From Bradyrhizobium ontarionense (GTDB lineage Bacteria; Pseudomonadota; Alphaproteobacteria; Rhizobiales; Xanthobacteraceae): a stretch of DNA of 64,000 nt. Shown here in pieces: positions 37,468-47,505 of the stretch. Location of the stretch: positions 310,001 through 374,000 of the forward strand of contig NZ_CP088156.1 in the NCBI RefSeq assembly GCF_021088345.1. The letters are read 5' to 3'. How positions within the stretch are numbered: the stretch's first letter is position 1; each line of letters opens with the position of its first letter. The position numbers and the translations under genes were made by a program. The notes below the pieces were generated by a model. It was given only the letters and a program-made list of their open reading frames with translations. It was not told the origin of the DNA and did not search any database.

Positions 37468-38202
37468 CTACAACGTCCAGCCGCCGTCGATGGTGTGGGC
37501 GACGCCGGTGGTGAAGGCGCTCTCGTCGCTGGCGAGATAGACCGCGAGATGGGCGATCTCTTCCGCGGTGCCGAGCCGGCCCATGGGCTGGCGCGAGATG
37601 AACATCTCAAGCCCGTTCGGGCCGGCCGAGGCGGCGCGGCCGAGCAACGACGGCGTCTCGATGGTGCCCGGGCAGATGCAGTTGCAGCGGATGTGCTTGC
37701 CCACGAAGTCGGCGGCGACCGAGCGCGTCAGCGCCGCCACCGCGGCCTTGGTCGCGCCGTAGACGTAGCGGTTCGGCGCCGCCTTGAACACGCCGGCGGC
37801 CGAGGCGATGTTGACGATGGCGCCGCCGCCCTCAGCCAGCATCTTCGGCAGGAAGGCGCGGATGGTCCGGTGCATCGACTTGACGTTCAGGTCGAAGGAG
37901 AAATCCCAGTCGTCGTCGGAGCAGTCGAGGATACTGCCGTTGTGAACGAAGCCGGCGGCATTGAGCAGGATCTCGACCTTGCCGACCCGCTCCGCCATGG
38001 CAGTCACCGCGGCGGTGTTACGGACGTCGAGCGTCGCGACCTCGGTGATGCCCTCGCTTTTCAGCGTCGACAGGCCCTTCTCGTCGATGTCGGTGGCGAA
38101 CACGGTGGCGCCTTGACGCGCGAAGGCGATCGCACAGGCGCGGCCGATGCCGGCGGCGGCGGCAGTGACGAAGGCGCGTTTGCCCTTGAGGCGGTCGGAC
38201 AT
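37468..38202 (-). CDS. SDR resembling 2-keto-3-deoxy-L-fuconate dehydrogenase
   Basis: From ATG 38202 the product is 244 residues. Motifs: VTAAAAGIGRACAIAFARQG, LLNAAGFVHNGSILDCSDDD, DLNVKSMHRTIRAFLPKML, catalytic YVYGATKAAVAAL, and CNCICPGTIETPSLLGR. The combination AAGFVHxGxILxCxxxxWDF-x-x-DLNVKSM is characteristic of 2-keto-3-deoxy-L-fuconate dehydrogenases, which form the 2,4-diketo acid in non-phosphorylating fucose breakdown. The dehydratase directly upstream on the same strand would make the 2-keto-3-deoxy acid substrate. The ATG at 38241 is not favoured because it lies in the flanking repeat. Confidence 0.87.
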   Translation of the reverse strand: MSDRLKGKRAFVTAAAAGIGRACAIAFARQGATVFATDIDEKGLSTLKSEGITEVATLDVRNTAAVTAMAERVGKVEILLNAAGFVHNGSILDCSDDDWDFSFDLNVKSMHRTIRAFLPKMLAEGGGAIVNIASAAGVFKAAPNRYVYGATKAAVAALTRSVAADFVGKHIRCNCICPGTIETPSLLGRAASAGPNGLEMFISRQPMGRLGTAEEIAHLAVYLASDESAFTTGVAHTIDGGWTL

Positions 38203-38235
38203 GGGGTCTCCCTGCAATGCGATTTGATCTTCTTC

Positions 38236-38316
38236 CGTCATCGCGAGCGCAGCGAAGCGATCCAGGGCCGGACGAGGACTCTGGATTGCTTCGTCGCTTC
38301 GCTCCTCGCAATGACG
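38236..38316. repeat. Dispersed palindromic repeat (CGTCATTGCGAGCGAAGCGA family)
   Basis: Left arm CGTCATCGCGAGCGCAGCGA pairs with the right arm ending TCGCTCCTCGCAATGACG. The same family occurs at 48704-48785. Such units are frequent at 3' or 5' borders of genes in Bradyrhizobium and relatives. Confidence 0.75.
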
Positions 38317-38339
38317 TTGGTTGGATTTGTACGCTGTGA

Positions 38340-40163
38340 TTAGTGATTATGCCTTGCCACACCCACGGTGCCGGCGATGTCGTGGTAGCGGGTGGCGAAC
38401 TCCATGCAGGCGCCGGTCGACTGCTGGCCGACGGTGTTGCGATAGAGCTCCTGCCACGGCGTCTGGTTGGCCGGATGCGGGAAGCCGCCCTTGGCCTTGA
38501 GCTCGGCGCGGCGCTTGGCGAGCTCCTCGTCGGAGATCAGGATATTCGCCGAGCCCTTGTTGAGGTCGATGCGCACCTTGTCGCCGGTCCTGAGGATCGC
38601 GAGCCCGCCATCGGCCGCGGCCTCCGGCGAGGCGTTGAGGATCGAGGGCGAGCCCGAGGTGCCGGACTGGCGGCCGTCGCCGATGCAGGGCAGGGACAGG
38701 ATGCCGCGTTTGATCAGCGCCGCCGGCGGCTGCATGTTCACGACCTCGGCGCCGCCGGGATAGCCGATCGGGCCGGCGCCACGGATGAACAGCACGCAGT
38801 GCTCGTCGATTTCGAGCTGGGGATCGTCGATGCGGTCGTGATAGTCCTCCGGCCCTTCGAACACGATGGCGCGGCCTTCGAAGGCGTTGAGGTCCTTCGG
38901 GTTGATCAGATAGCGATCGCGGAATTCCTTCGAGATCACGCTGGTCTTCATGATCGCGGAGTCAAACAGATTGCCGCGCAGCACCAGGAAGCCGGCATCC
39001 TTCACCAACGGCTTGTCGTAGGACCAGATCACGTCGCCGTCGGGCTTTTGCGCGTCACGGCAATTGTCGCCCATGCTGCGGCCATTGACGGTGATCGCGT
39101 CCTCGTGGATCCGCTTGTGCCGCATCAACTCGCCGATCACGGCCGGCACGCCGCCGGCGCGATGGAACTCCTCGCCGAGATAGAAGCCGGCCGGCTGCAT
39201 GTTGACGAGCAGCGGCACGTCATGGCCGAATTTCTGCCAGTCGTCGATATCGAGCTCGACCCCGACATGCCGCGCCAGCGCGTTGATGTGGATCGGCGCG
39301 TTGGTCGAGCCGCCGATCGCGGAGTTGGCGACGATGCAGTTCTCGAACGCCTTGCGTGTCAGGATGTCGGACGGCTTCAGATCCTCCCACACCATGTCGA
39401 CGATGCGCGTTCCCGTCTCGTAGGCGATCTGGCCGCGCTCGCGATAGGGCGCCGGGATCGCGGCGCAGCCGGGCAGGGACATCCCGAGCGCCTCTGCCAG
39501 CGCGTTCATGGTCGAAGCGGTGCCCATGGTGTTGCAATGGCCGATCGAGGGCGCTGAGGAGGCGACGATCTCCATGAACTCCTCGTAGCCGATCTCGCCG
39601 GCGGCGAGCCGCTCGCGCGACTTCCACACCACGGTGCCGGAGCCCGTGCGCTCGCCTTCGTGCCAGCCGTTCAGCATCGGCCCGCCCGACAGCACGATCG
39701 CGGGAATGTTGACCGTCGCCGCCGCCATCAGGCAGGCCGGCGTCGTCTTGTCGCAGCCGGTGGTCAGCACCACGCCGTCGAGCGGGTAGCCGAACAGGAT
39801 TTCCACGAGGCCGAGATAGGCGAGGTTGCGGTCAAGTGCCGCAGTCGGGCGCTTGCCGGTCTCCTGGATCGGATGGGTCGGAAATTCCATCGCGATGCCA
39901 CCGGCGGCGCGGATACCCTCGCGAACGCGATGCGCCAGCTCGATGTGATGCCTGTTGCAGGGCGAGAGATCGTTGCCGGTTTGTGCGATGCCGATGATCG
40001 GTTTGCCGGACTGCAGCTCGGCGCGCGTCAGCCCGTAGTTCAGATAGCGCTCGAGATAGAGCGCAGTCATGCCCGGATTGTGCGGATCGTTGAACCACGC
40101 CTGCGAGCGCAGCTTGCGGCCCTTGTCAGCGCCGTTGCCGGCATGTCCGTTGGATTTTGTCAT
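38340..40163 (-). CDS. IlvD/Edd-family sugar-acid dehydratase
   Basis: This 607-residue protein is the length of the Fe-S pentonate/hexonate dehydratases (L-arabonate, D-xylonate group). Cluster and magnesium motifs: [40 protein letters not shown] and the C-terminal [20 protein letters not shown]. It removes water from an aldonate to give a 2-keto-3-deoxy acid. With the KDF-dehydrogenase-like SDR behind it and the LacI gene in front, it is probably induced by the sugar whose importer is divergent. The ATG at 40163 is preferred; the 20 codons upstream are basic and unconserved. Confidence 0.93.
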   Translation of the reverse strand: MTKSNGHAGNGADKGRKLRSQAWFNDPHNPGMTALYLERYLNYGLTRAELQSGKPIIGIAQTGNDLSPCNRHHIELAHRVREGIRAAGGIAMEFPTHPIQETGKRPTAALDRNLAYLGLVEILFGYPLDGVVLTTGCDKTTPACLMAAATVNIPAIVLSGGPMLNGWHEGERTGSGTVVWKSRERLAAGEIGYEEFMEIVASSAPSIGHCNTMGTASTMNALAEALGMSLPGCAAIPAPYRERGQIAYETGTRIVDMVWEDLKPSDILTRKAFENCIVANSAIGGSTNAPIHINALARHVGVELDIDDWQKFGHDVPLLVNMQPAGFYLGEEFHRAGGVPAVIGELMRHKRIHEDAITVNGRSMGDNCRDAQKPDGDVIWSYDKPLVKDAGFLVLRGNLFDSAIMKTSVISKEFRDRYLINPKDLNAFEGRAIVFEGPEDYHDRIDDPQLEIDEHCVLFIRGAGPIGYPGGAEVVNMQPPAALIKRGILSLPCIGDGRQSGTSGSPSILNASPEAAADGGLAILRTGDKVRIDLNKGSANILISDEELAKRRAELKAKGGFPHPANQTPWQELYRNTVGQQSTGACMEFATRYHDIAGTVGVARHNH

Positions 40164-40342
40164 CGTTTTCTCCCGCAGTGCAAACGTGGCGATGCCGGTC
40201 CGTCGTGATGCTGACCGGCGCATCGTTCATCCGAGACGAAGCGCCGCAGTCATGTGCGATTGGCCAGCCGTCGAAGATCGCCTACGTCTTTCGTTCAAGT
40301 CGTCCTGGATGAAGTCGTTCTAGTTCACGAATTTTGGTTGCG

Positions 40343-41422
40343 CTACCATTTTGTTCCTGAGATCCGACCGGCCTGCGGCGGCAGCGTCGCCGCGGCGCGT
40401 TGCAGGGTCGAGCTCTCGCGTTGGATCACCTCGAAGCCGAGGTCGACGACGCGTTGCGCGACGGGACGTCCCTCGATCGCGTCCATGATCATCGTCGCCG
40501 CGCGCCGGCCCATGTCGTAGCGGTTGGTGCGCACGCTGGTCAGGCTCGGCACGGCCGCGGCCATGAACTCCATGTCGTTGAAGCCGACGATCGCGACCTG
40601 CTCGGGGACCGCGATGTGCCGGCGCTGGCATTCGAACAGGACGCCGAGCGCGAGGTCGTCGTTGGCGCAGAACACGGCGTCGAGATCCGGCGCCTTGAGC
40701 AGGAGGTCGGAGAACAGGCTACCGCCCATCGTCGCGGACGTCGGGACCGGCGCCGTCACGATCAGCCGCGGGTCGAACAATGCAGCGTCCTTCATCGCCT
40801 TCTGGTAGCCCTGCAGGCGACGCTGCACCCTGGGGTCCATGCGCGCGCCGATGAAACCGATGCGGCGGCAGCCCTGGCCGAGAAGATGCGAAATTGCTGC
40901 GTAGCACGCGTCGACGTGGGAAAATCCAATCATCATGTCGATCGGATCGGCGCCGAGCTCCATGATCTGCACGACCGGGCAGTCCGCCGCCTCGATGACG
41001 GTGCGGCCTTCGGCGGTCTGATCCTGGCCGGTGACGATCAGCCCGGCCGGCTTCTGCATCAGGAACAGTTGCAGCAGGCGCTCCTCCTGCAGCACGCTGT
41101 AGCGCGTGTTGGCGAGCTGGATGCCGTAGCGGCTGCCCTCGAACGCGTCATAGATACCGCGCAGGAGGTCGGCGAACACGTTGTTGGTGAGCGAGGGGAT
41201 CAGCACGCCGATCACCTCGGTGCGCTGCGAGGCGAGCGCGCGCGCGGCGAGGTTCGGCACATAGCCGAGCTCCTTGGCGGCGCTCTCGATCCTGGCGCGG
41301 CGACCCGGCGAGACCGTGTCGGGATTGCGAAAGAAACGTGAGACGGTGATCGGACTGACGCCCGCGAGCTCCGCGACTTCGGTCAGGCGCACTTTGCCCG
41401 GCTTGATGCGTGTCCGTCCCAT
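40343..41422 (-). CDS. LacI-family transcriptional regulator
   Basis: This 359-residue repressor has the N-terminal HTH plus hinge helix (RLTEVAELAGVSPITVSRFF, then GYVPNLAARALASQRTEVIG) and a periplasmic-binding-protein-like effector domain (LIPSLTNNVFADLLRGIYDA onward). The effector domain most resembles GntR (gluconate repressor)-type members. It is divergent from the ABC importer and upstream of the dehydratase/SDR genes on its own strand, so it may control both arms of the pathway. Confidence 0.95.
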   Translation of the reverse strand: MGRTRIKPGKVRLTEVAELAGVSPITVSRFFRNPDTVSPGRRARIESAAKELGYVPNLAARALASQRTEVIGVLIPSLTNNVFADLLRGIYDAFEGSRYGIQLANTRYSVLQEERLLQLFLMQKPAGLIVTGQDQTAEGRTVIEAADCPVVQIMELGADPIDMMIGFSHVDACYAAISHLLGQGCRRIGFIGARMDPRVQRRLQGYQKAMKDAALFDPRLIVTAPVPTSATMGGSLFSDLLLKAPDLDAVFCANDDLALGVLFECQRRHIAVPEQVAIVGFNDMEFMAAAVPSLTSVRTNRYDMGRRAATMIMDAIEGRPVAQRVVDLGFEVIQRESSTLQRAAATLPPQAGRISGTKW

Positions 41423-41463
41423 GCGCTGCTCATAGCATAGGCGGTCTGGTACACAAGCGATAT

Positions 41464-41477
41464 TGACAGCGCTATCA
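41464..41477. promoter_or_regulatory. Candidate LacI operator overlapping a -35 box
   Basis: TGACAGCGCTATCA is a 14-base dyad with only one mismatched pair and the central CG step typical of LacI-family operators. TTGACA at 41463-41468 could serve as the -35 box of the rightward promoter, so repressor binding would block polymerase. It is 42 bases from the regulator's own start codon, allowing autoregulation. Confidence 0.65.
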
Positions 41478-41690
41478 CGCGGTTGCTAAGCGAAGCATTG
41501 CGGAAGAGATCCAAACTGCCGACAATGTGTTCGGAGCTGGTCCCAGTTCCGCAAGCGGCAAGAACGACAAAAAACAAGAACAAGACAGCAAGAGCAGACA
41601 ACGACAAGCGGCCACCAAAAACGGCCGAGAACAACGGTCAGGATGCCGCCGACATGCAGCCAGCGCTGTCGGTCATTGAGGAGGAAATTG

Positions 41691-42752
<1,062 letters not shown>

Positions 42753-42818
42753 TCCGGCCGTCGACGCAAGAATACAACAAACAAAACAAGCAAAATATTC
42801 AACGGGAGAAAACTTCAG

Positions 42819-44141
42819 ATGACTCATTTCCCCACTGACCGACGGTCTCTGCTCAAGGGCGGCGCGACCTTGCTGGCGGCTGCGGCAACGATGTCGGCCG
42901 AGGACCTGCTCGGCTACGCCAAGGCCTGGGCGCAGACCTCGCCGTTCAAGCCGGAGCCCGGCGCCAAGATCAACATGATGCGCTGGAAGCGCTTCGTCGA
43001 GGCCGAGGACGTGGCCTTCATGAAGATCGTCGACGCCTTCCAGAAAGCCAACAACGTCACGATCAACATCTCCAACGAATCCTATGACGACGTCCAGCCC
43101 AAGGCCTCGGTGGCGGCCAATACGGGGCAGGGGCTCGACATGGTGTGGGGCCTCTACACGCTGCCGTTCCTGTTCTCCAACAAGTGCGTCGACATGACCG
43201 ACGTCGCCGACTACCTCGGCAAGAAGTGCGGCGGCTGGAGCGACTCGGGCAAGGCCTATGGCATGCTCGACGGCAAGTGGATCGGCATTCCCGTGGCGGC
43301 CACCGGCGGCCTGGTCAATTACCGCATCTCGGCGGCCGAGAAGGCAGGCTTCAAGCAGTTCCCGAAGGATCTCGCCGGCCTCTCCGAGTTCTTCAAGGCG
43401 ATGAACAAGAACGGCACCCCGGGCGGCATGGCGCTGGGCCACGCCTCGGGCGACGCCAATGGCTGGGTGCACTGGGCGCTGTGGGCGCATGGCGGCAACC
43501 TGATCGACAAGGACAACAAGGTCGTCATCAACTCGCCGGAGACCGCCAAGGCGCTCGAATACGTCAAGGGCTTGTACGACAACTTCGTGCCGGGCACGGC
43601 ATCGTGGAACGACAGCTCCAACAACAAGGCGTTCCTGGCCGGCCAGCTCTATGCGACCGTCAACGGCATTTCGATCTACGTCACCGCCAAGAAGGAGGCG
43701 CCGCAGATCGCCGAGGACATGAACCACGCGCATCTGCCGCCCGGCCTCGACGGCAAGACCCGCGAGATGCATCTCGGCTTCCCGATCCTGGTCTTCAACT
43801 TCTCGAAGTATCCGCAGACCTGCAAGGCGTTCACCGCGTTCATGCTGGAGCCGGAGCAGTTCAATCCGTGGATCGAAGCGGCGCAGGGCTACCTGTCTCA
43901 CTTCCTGAAGGCTTACGACGCCAACCCGATCTGGACGGTCGATCCGAAGAACACGCCGTATCGCGAGGTCGCCGCAACCGCGACCACGCCGGCCGGCGTC
44001 GGCAAGCTCGGCGAGGCGGCTGCGGCCGCGATCGCGGATTTCGTCCTGGTCGACATGTTCGCGAACTACTGCACCGGACGCGAGGACGTGAAGACGGCGA
44101 TGGCGAGCGCGGAGCGCTCGGCCAAGCGCATCTTCCGCTGA
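42819..44141 (+). CDS. Carbohydrate ABC transporter substrate-binding protein, Tat-exported
   Basis: This 440-residue family 1 extracellular solute-binding protein begins with a twin-arginine signal (TDRRSLLKGGATLLAAAATM) and probable cleavage after AWA, near residue 39. The mature protein carries the two-lobed fold, with MRWKRFVEAEDVAFMKIVDA near the start and late aromatic residues that usually stack on sugars. Tat export implies folding in the cytoplasm. It lies 66 bases after the ATPase gene and is separated from the permeases by a 222-base palindromic spacer, consistent with its being made in excess. Confidence 0.93.
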   Translation: MTHFPTDRRSLLKGGATLLAAAATMSAEDLLGYAKAWAQTSPFKPEPGAKINMMRWKRFVEAEDVAFMKIVDAFQKANNVTINISNESYDDVQPKASVAANTGQGLDMVWGLYTLPFLFSNKCVDMTDVADYLGKKCGGWSDSGKAYGMLDGKWIGIPVAATGGLVNYRISAAEKAGFKQFPKDLAGLSEFFKAMNKNGTPGGMALGHASGDANGWVHWALWAHGGNLIDKDNKVVINSPETAKALEYVKGLYDNFVPGTASWNDSSNNKAFLAGQLYATVNGISIYVTAKKEAPQIAEDMNHAHLPPGLDGKTREMHLGFPILVFNFSKYPQTCKAFTAFMLEPEQFNPWIEAAQGYLSHFLKAYDANPIWTVDPKNTPYREVAATATTPAGVGKLGEAAAAAIADFVLVDMFANYCTGREDVKTAMASAERSAKRIFR

Positions 44142-44183
44142 GGCGAGGACGGCTGGCGCGTGAGAGAGCGCCGGTCGTCATCG

Positions 44184-44335
44184 CCGTAGGGTGGGCAAAG
44201 GCGCGCCGAGATCGACGCGAGTGATCGTGATGTCTCCCGCGCCGTGCCCACCGAGGATCGGTCGCACACCTGGCGGTGGGCACGGCCCTCGGCACGATGC
44301 ATGCATCGTGCCGAGGGCCTTTGCCCACCCTACGG
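44184..44335. repeat. Long inverted repeat between binding-protein and permease genes
   Basis: Outer arms CCGTAGGGTGGGCAAAGG and CCTTTGCCCACCCTACGG pair perfectly. Within lies a perfect 36-base palindrome at 44284-44319, centred between 44301 and 44302. A related GGTGGGC…GCCCACC motif occurs near 56780-56850, so this is a dispersed intergenic repeat. Placed inside the transport operon, the RNA hairpin could stop exonucleases and stabilise the upstream binding-protein message. Confidence 0.75.
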
Positions 44336-44363
44336 ATCCGTCGCGAAGGGAGCTGCTCGAAGA

Positions 44364-45320
44364 ATGAGTACCATTCAGACCTCGTTGCCCGCACGTGCGG
44401 CCGCTATCGGCGAGCCATCCCTGTGGGTACGCCTTTCGACCAACCGCAACGTGATCGCGCTGTGGTTCATGCTGCCCGCGGCGGCCTTCCTGATCCTGTT
44501 CTTGGCCTATCCGCTCGGCTTGGGCGTCTGGATGAGCTTCACCGACGAGAAGATCGGCCGCAGCGGCGTCTTCGTCGGGCTCGAGAACTACGAATGGCTG
44601 TGGGACGACTCGATCTTCTGGCTGTCGGTGTTCAACACGCTGCTCTACACGATCGTGGCGAGCGCCATCAAATTCGCGATCGGCCTCTATCTCGCGCTGC
44701 TGTTGAACCGGCATATGCCGTTCAAGGCGATGATCCGCGCGATCGTGCTGATCCCCTTCATCGTGCCGACCGTGCTGTCGGCGATCGCGTTCTGGTGGAT
44801 CTATGACGCGCAGTTCTCGATCATCTCCTGGTCGCTGACCAAGCTCGGGTTGATCAGTCACAACATCAATTTCCTCGGCGACACCAGCTGGGCGCGCGCT
44901 TCCGTCATCATCGCCAACATCTGGCGCGGCGTGCCCTTCGTCGCGATCACGCTGTTGGCCGGTCTGCAGACGGTGTCGCCCTCGCTCTACGAGGCCGCGA
45001 CCTTGGACGGCGCCACCAGCTGGCAGCGATTCCGCTACATCACCTATCCGCTGCTGACCCCGATCATCGCGGTCGTCATGACGTTCTCGGTGCTCTTCAC
45101 CTTCACCGACTTCCAGCTGATCTGGGCGCTGACCCGCGGCGGCCCCGTCAACGCCACCCACCTGATGGCGACCTTGAGCTATCAGCGCGGCATCATCTCG
45201 GGGAGGCTCGGCGAGGGCGCCGCGATCGCCACCGCGATGATCCCGTTCCTGATGGCCGCGATCGCGATCTCCTGGTTCGGCATGCAACGGCGCAAATGGC
45301 AGCAAGGATCAGATCAATGA
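44364..45320 (+). CDS. Carbohydrate ABC transporter permease (UgpA/MalF-like)
   Basis: This 318-residue protein has about six membrane helices and the EAA loop SPSLYEAATLDGATSWQRFR followed by YITYPLLTPIIAVV, the docking motif of CUT1 sugar permeases. Starting at ATG 44364, it lies beyond the palindromic spacer and overlaps the second permease by four bases. It forms the channel heterodimer with its neighbour. Confidence 0.95.
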   Translation: MSTIQTSLPARAAAIGEPSLWVRLSTNRNVIALWFMLPAAAFLILFLAYPLGLGVWMSFTDEKIGRSGVFVGLENYEWLWDDSIFWLSVFNTLLYTIVASAIKFAIGLYLALLLNRHMPFKAMIRAIVLIPFIVPTVLSAIAFWWIYDAQFSIISWSLTKLGLISHNINFLGDTSWARASVIIANIWRGVPFVAITLLAGLQTVSPSLYEAATLDGATSWQRFRYITYPLLTPIIAVVMTFSVLFTFTDFQLIWALTRGGPVNATHLMATLSYQRGIISGRLGEGAAIATAMIPFLMAAIAISWFGMQRRKWQQGSDQ

Positions 45321-46225
45321 CCGACACCACGCTGCACACAAAGGCGCCCACCACGGCCGGCACCGACGAATCCGAGGGCATGAGCTACCTGGAGTCGTTG
45401 CCGCGGCGGCTGATCACGCTCTATCTGCCGCTGTTCATCATCCTCGTGGTGCTGCTGTTCCCGTTCTACTGGATGGGCCTGACGTCGATCAAACCCGACG
45501 AGCAGCTGATCGACATGGAGAAGTACAACCCGTTCTGGGTGGTGCATCCGACCTTCAAGCACATCTCCAAGCTGCTGTTCGAGACGCAGTATCCGCGTTG
45601 GCTGTGGAACACGATGTATGTCGCGGTCGGCGCCACCACGCTGTCGATCTTCGCTTCCGTGCTCGCGGCCTATGCCATCGTGCGACTGCGCTTCAAGGGC
45701 GCCGACACGGTGGGTGTGCTGATCTTCTTCGCCTATCTGGTGCCGCCGTCGATCCTGTTCATCCCGCTGGCCTCGGTGATCCAGGCCTACGGCCTGTTCG
45801 ACTCGCCGCTGTCCTTGATCCTGGTCTATCCGACGCTTCTGATCCCGTTCTCGACCTGGCTGCTGATGGGCTATTTCAAGACGATTCCCTTCGAGCTCGA
45901 GGAATGCGCCCTGATCGACGGCGCCAGCCGCTGGCAGATCCTGGTCAAGATCGTGGTGCCCTTGGCGATCCCCGGCCTGATCTCGGCCTTCATCTTCTCG
46001 TTCACCTTGTGCTGGAACGAGTTCATCTACGCGCTGACCTTCCTGCAGTCGACGCCGAACAAGACGGTGCCGGTCGCGATCGTCAACGAGTTCGTCGACG
46101 GCGACATCTACAAATGGGGATCGCTGATGGCCGGCGCCCTGGTCGGCTCGCTGCCGCTCGTGATCCTTTACGCCTTCTTCGTCGAGCATTATGTGTCGGC
46201 CATGACCGGCGCGGTGAAGGAGTAG
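45317..46225 (+). CDS. Carbohydrate ABC transporter permease (UgpE/MalG-like)
   Basis: This 302-residue partner permease has EAA loop PFELEECALIDGASRWQILV followed by KIVVPLAIPGLISAFIFSFT, and the first helix LYLPLFIILVVLLFPFYWMG. ATG 45317 overlaps the stop of the first permease (ATGA). It ends the importer operon proper; a repeat separates it from the DenD-like gene. Confidence 0.95.
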   Translation: MTDTTLHTKAPTTAGTDESEGMSYLESLPRRLITLYLPLFIILVVLLFPFYWMGLTSIKPDEQLIDMEKYNPFWVVHPTFKHISKLLFETQYPRWLWNTMYVAVGATTLSIFASVLAAYAIVRLRFKGADTVGVLIFFAYLVPPSILFIPLASVIQAYGLFDSPLSLILVYPTLLIPFSTWLLMGYFKTIPFELEECALIDGASRWQILVKIVVPLAIPGLISAFIFSFTLCWNEFIYALTFLQSTPNKTVPVAIVNEFVDGDIYKWGSLMAGALVGSLPLVILYAFFVEHYVSAMTGAVKE

Positions 46226-46268
46226 GCGGGCTCTCGAGTGATTTCGACGTTGCCGCACGGGTAGTGCA

Positions 46269-46413
46269 CCCTCTCCCCTTGTGGGAGAGAGTGGCGCCGA
46301 AGGCGCCGGGTGAGGGGTCTCTCTCCGCGAAGACGGAGTTTGTGGGACCAACCCCTCACCCGTGTGCGTGTGCGGCACCGGCGGTGATGCCCTCTCCCGC
46401 AGGGGGAGAGGGC
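46269..46413. repeat. Intergenic repeat with CCCTCTCC/GGAGAGGG arms (second copy)
   Basis: Same layout as the element at 37326-37465: CCCTCTCCCCTTGTGGGAGA at the left, GGGTGAGGGG and CCCCTCACCC in the middle, and CCCTCTCCCGCAGGGGGAGA at the right. It lies between the second permease and the DenD-like gene, a possible processing point in a longer transcript. Confidence 0.65.
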
Positions 46414-46490
46414 GCAGTAATGTGGACCGCGGGCGCAGCGCCGATCATCGCGGCTGACGTGATCAAACAAAAAGAAACAAGGAGCATCCC

Positions 46491-47474
46491 TTGCATATTC
46501 TCGTTCTCGGCGCCGCCGGCATGGTCGGGCGCAAACTGGTCGAGCGTCTCGTTCGCGACGGCCGCCTCGGCAACAGCGCCATCACCCGCATGACCTTGCA
46601 GGACATCGTGGCGCCGGCCAAGCCCGACACGAGCATCGCGGTCGAGACCGTCGCCGGCGATTTTGCCGTCGCGGGCTTTGCCGAGAAGCTGGTCGCCGCG
46701 CGTCCCGACGTGATCTTCCATCTCGCCGCGATCGTCTCGGGCGAGGCCGAGTTCGATTTCGATAAGGGCTACCGCATCAATCTTGACGGCACGCGGATGC
46801 TGTTCGACGCGGTCAGGCTGATCGGCGACGGCTACAAGCCGCGGCTGGTCTTCACCTCCTCGATCGCGGTGTTCGGCGCGCCGTTCCCCGATGCCATCGG
46901 CGACGAGTTCGTCAATGCGCCGCTGCTCAGCTACGGCACCCAGAAGGCGATCGGCGAGCTGCTGCTGGCCGACTACAGCCGCCGCGGCTTCTTCGACGGC
47001 GTCGGCATCCGCCTGCCGACCATCTGCATCCGCCCCGGCGCCCCCAACAAGGCGGCCTCCGGCTTCTTCTCCAACATCCTGCGCGAGCCGCTGGCCGGCA
47101 AGGAGGCCGTGCTGCCGGTGTCCGAGGACGTCCGCCACTGGCACGCGACGCCGCGCTCGGCCGTCGGCTTCCTGCTGCACGCCGCGACCATGGACACGGG
47201 CAAGATCGGCCCGCGCCGCAACCTCACCATGCCCGGCCTGTCGGCGACCGTCGGCGAGCAGATCGCGGCGCTCAAGCGCGTCGCCGGCGACGCCGTCGCC
47301 GCCCGCATCCGCCGCGAGCCCGATCCGTTCATCGTCGGCATCGTCGCCGGCTGGCCGCGGAACTTCGAGGCCAAGCGGGCCCGCGAGCTCGGCTTCACCA
47401 CCGAGGAAAAGACCTTCGACGACATCATCCGGATTCACATCGAGGACGAACTCGGTGGTAAGTTCGTGGCCTAA
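46491..47474 (+). CDS. denD: DenD-like NAD-dependent epimerase/dehydrogenase
   Basis: This 327-residue extended SDR has the Rossmann motif ILVLGAAGMVGRKLVERLVR, IFHLAAIVSGEAEFDFDKGY, catalytic SYGTQKAIGELLL (Tyr-x-x-x-Lys) and RLPTICIRPGAPNKAASGF. The VSGEAExDFDxGxRxNLDGT pattern and RPGxPNKAASxFxxxIxREP are features of D-erythronate dehydrogenase (DenD) and close relatives. It starts with TTG at 46491 after AAGGAG. It could oxidise the sugar acid imported by the ABC system upstream; the exact substrate is not settled. Confidence 0.85.
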   Translation: MHILVLGAAGMVGRKLVERLVRDGRLGNSAITRMTLQDIVAPAKPDTSIAVETVAGDFAVAGFAEKLVAARPDVIFHLAAIVSGEAEFDFDKGYRINLDGTRMLFDAVRLIGDGYKPRLVFTSSIAVFGAPFPDAIGDEFVNAPLLSYGTQKAIGELLLADYSRRGFFDGVGIRLPTICIRPGAPNKAASGFFSNILREPLAGKEAVLPVSEDVRHWHATPRSAVGFLLHAATMDTGKIGPRRNLTMPGLSATVGEQIAALKRVAGDAVAARIRREPDPFIVGIVAGWPRNFEAKRARELGFTTEEKTFDDIIRIHIEDELGGKFVA

Positions 47475-47505
47475 AGACGCCGCGCGCAAATTTGGGAGAG
47501 ACATC

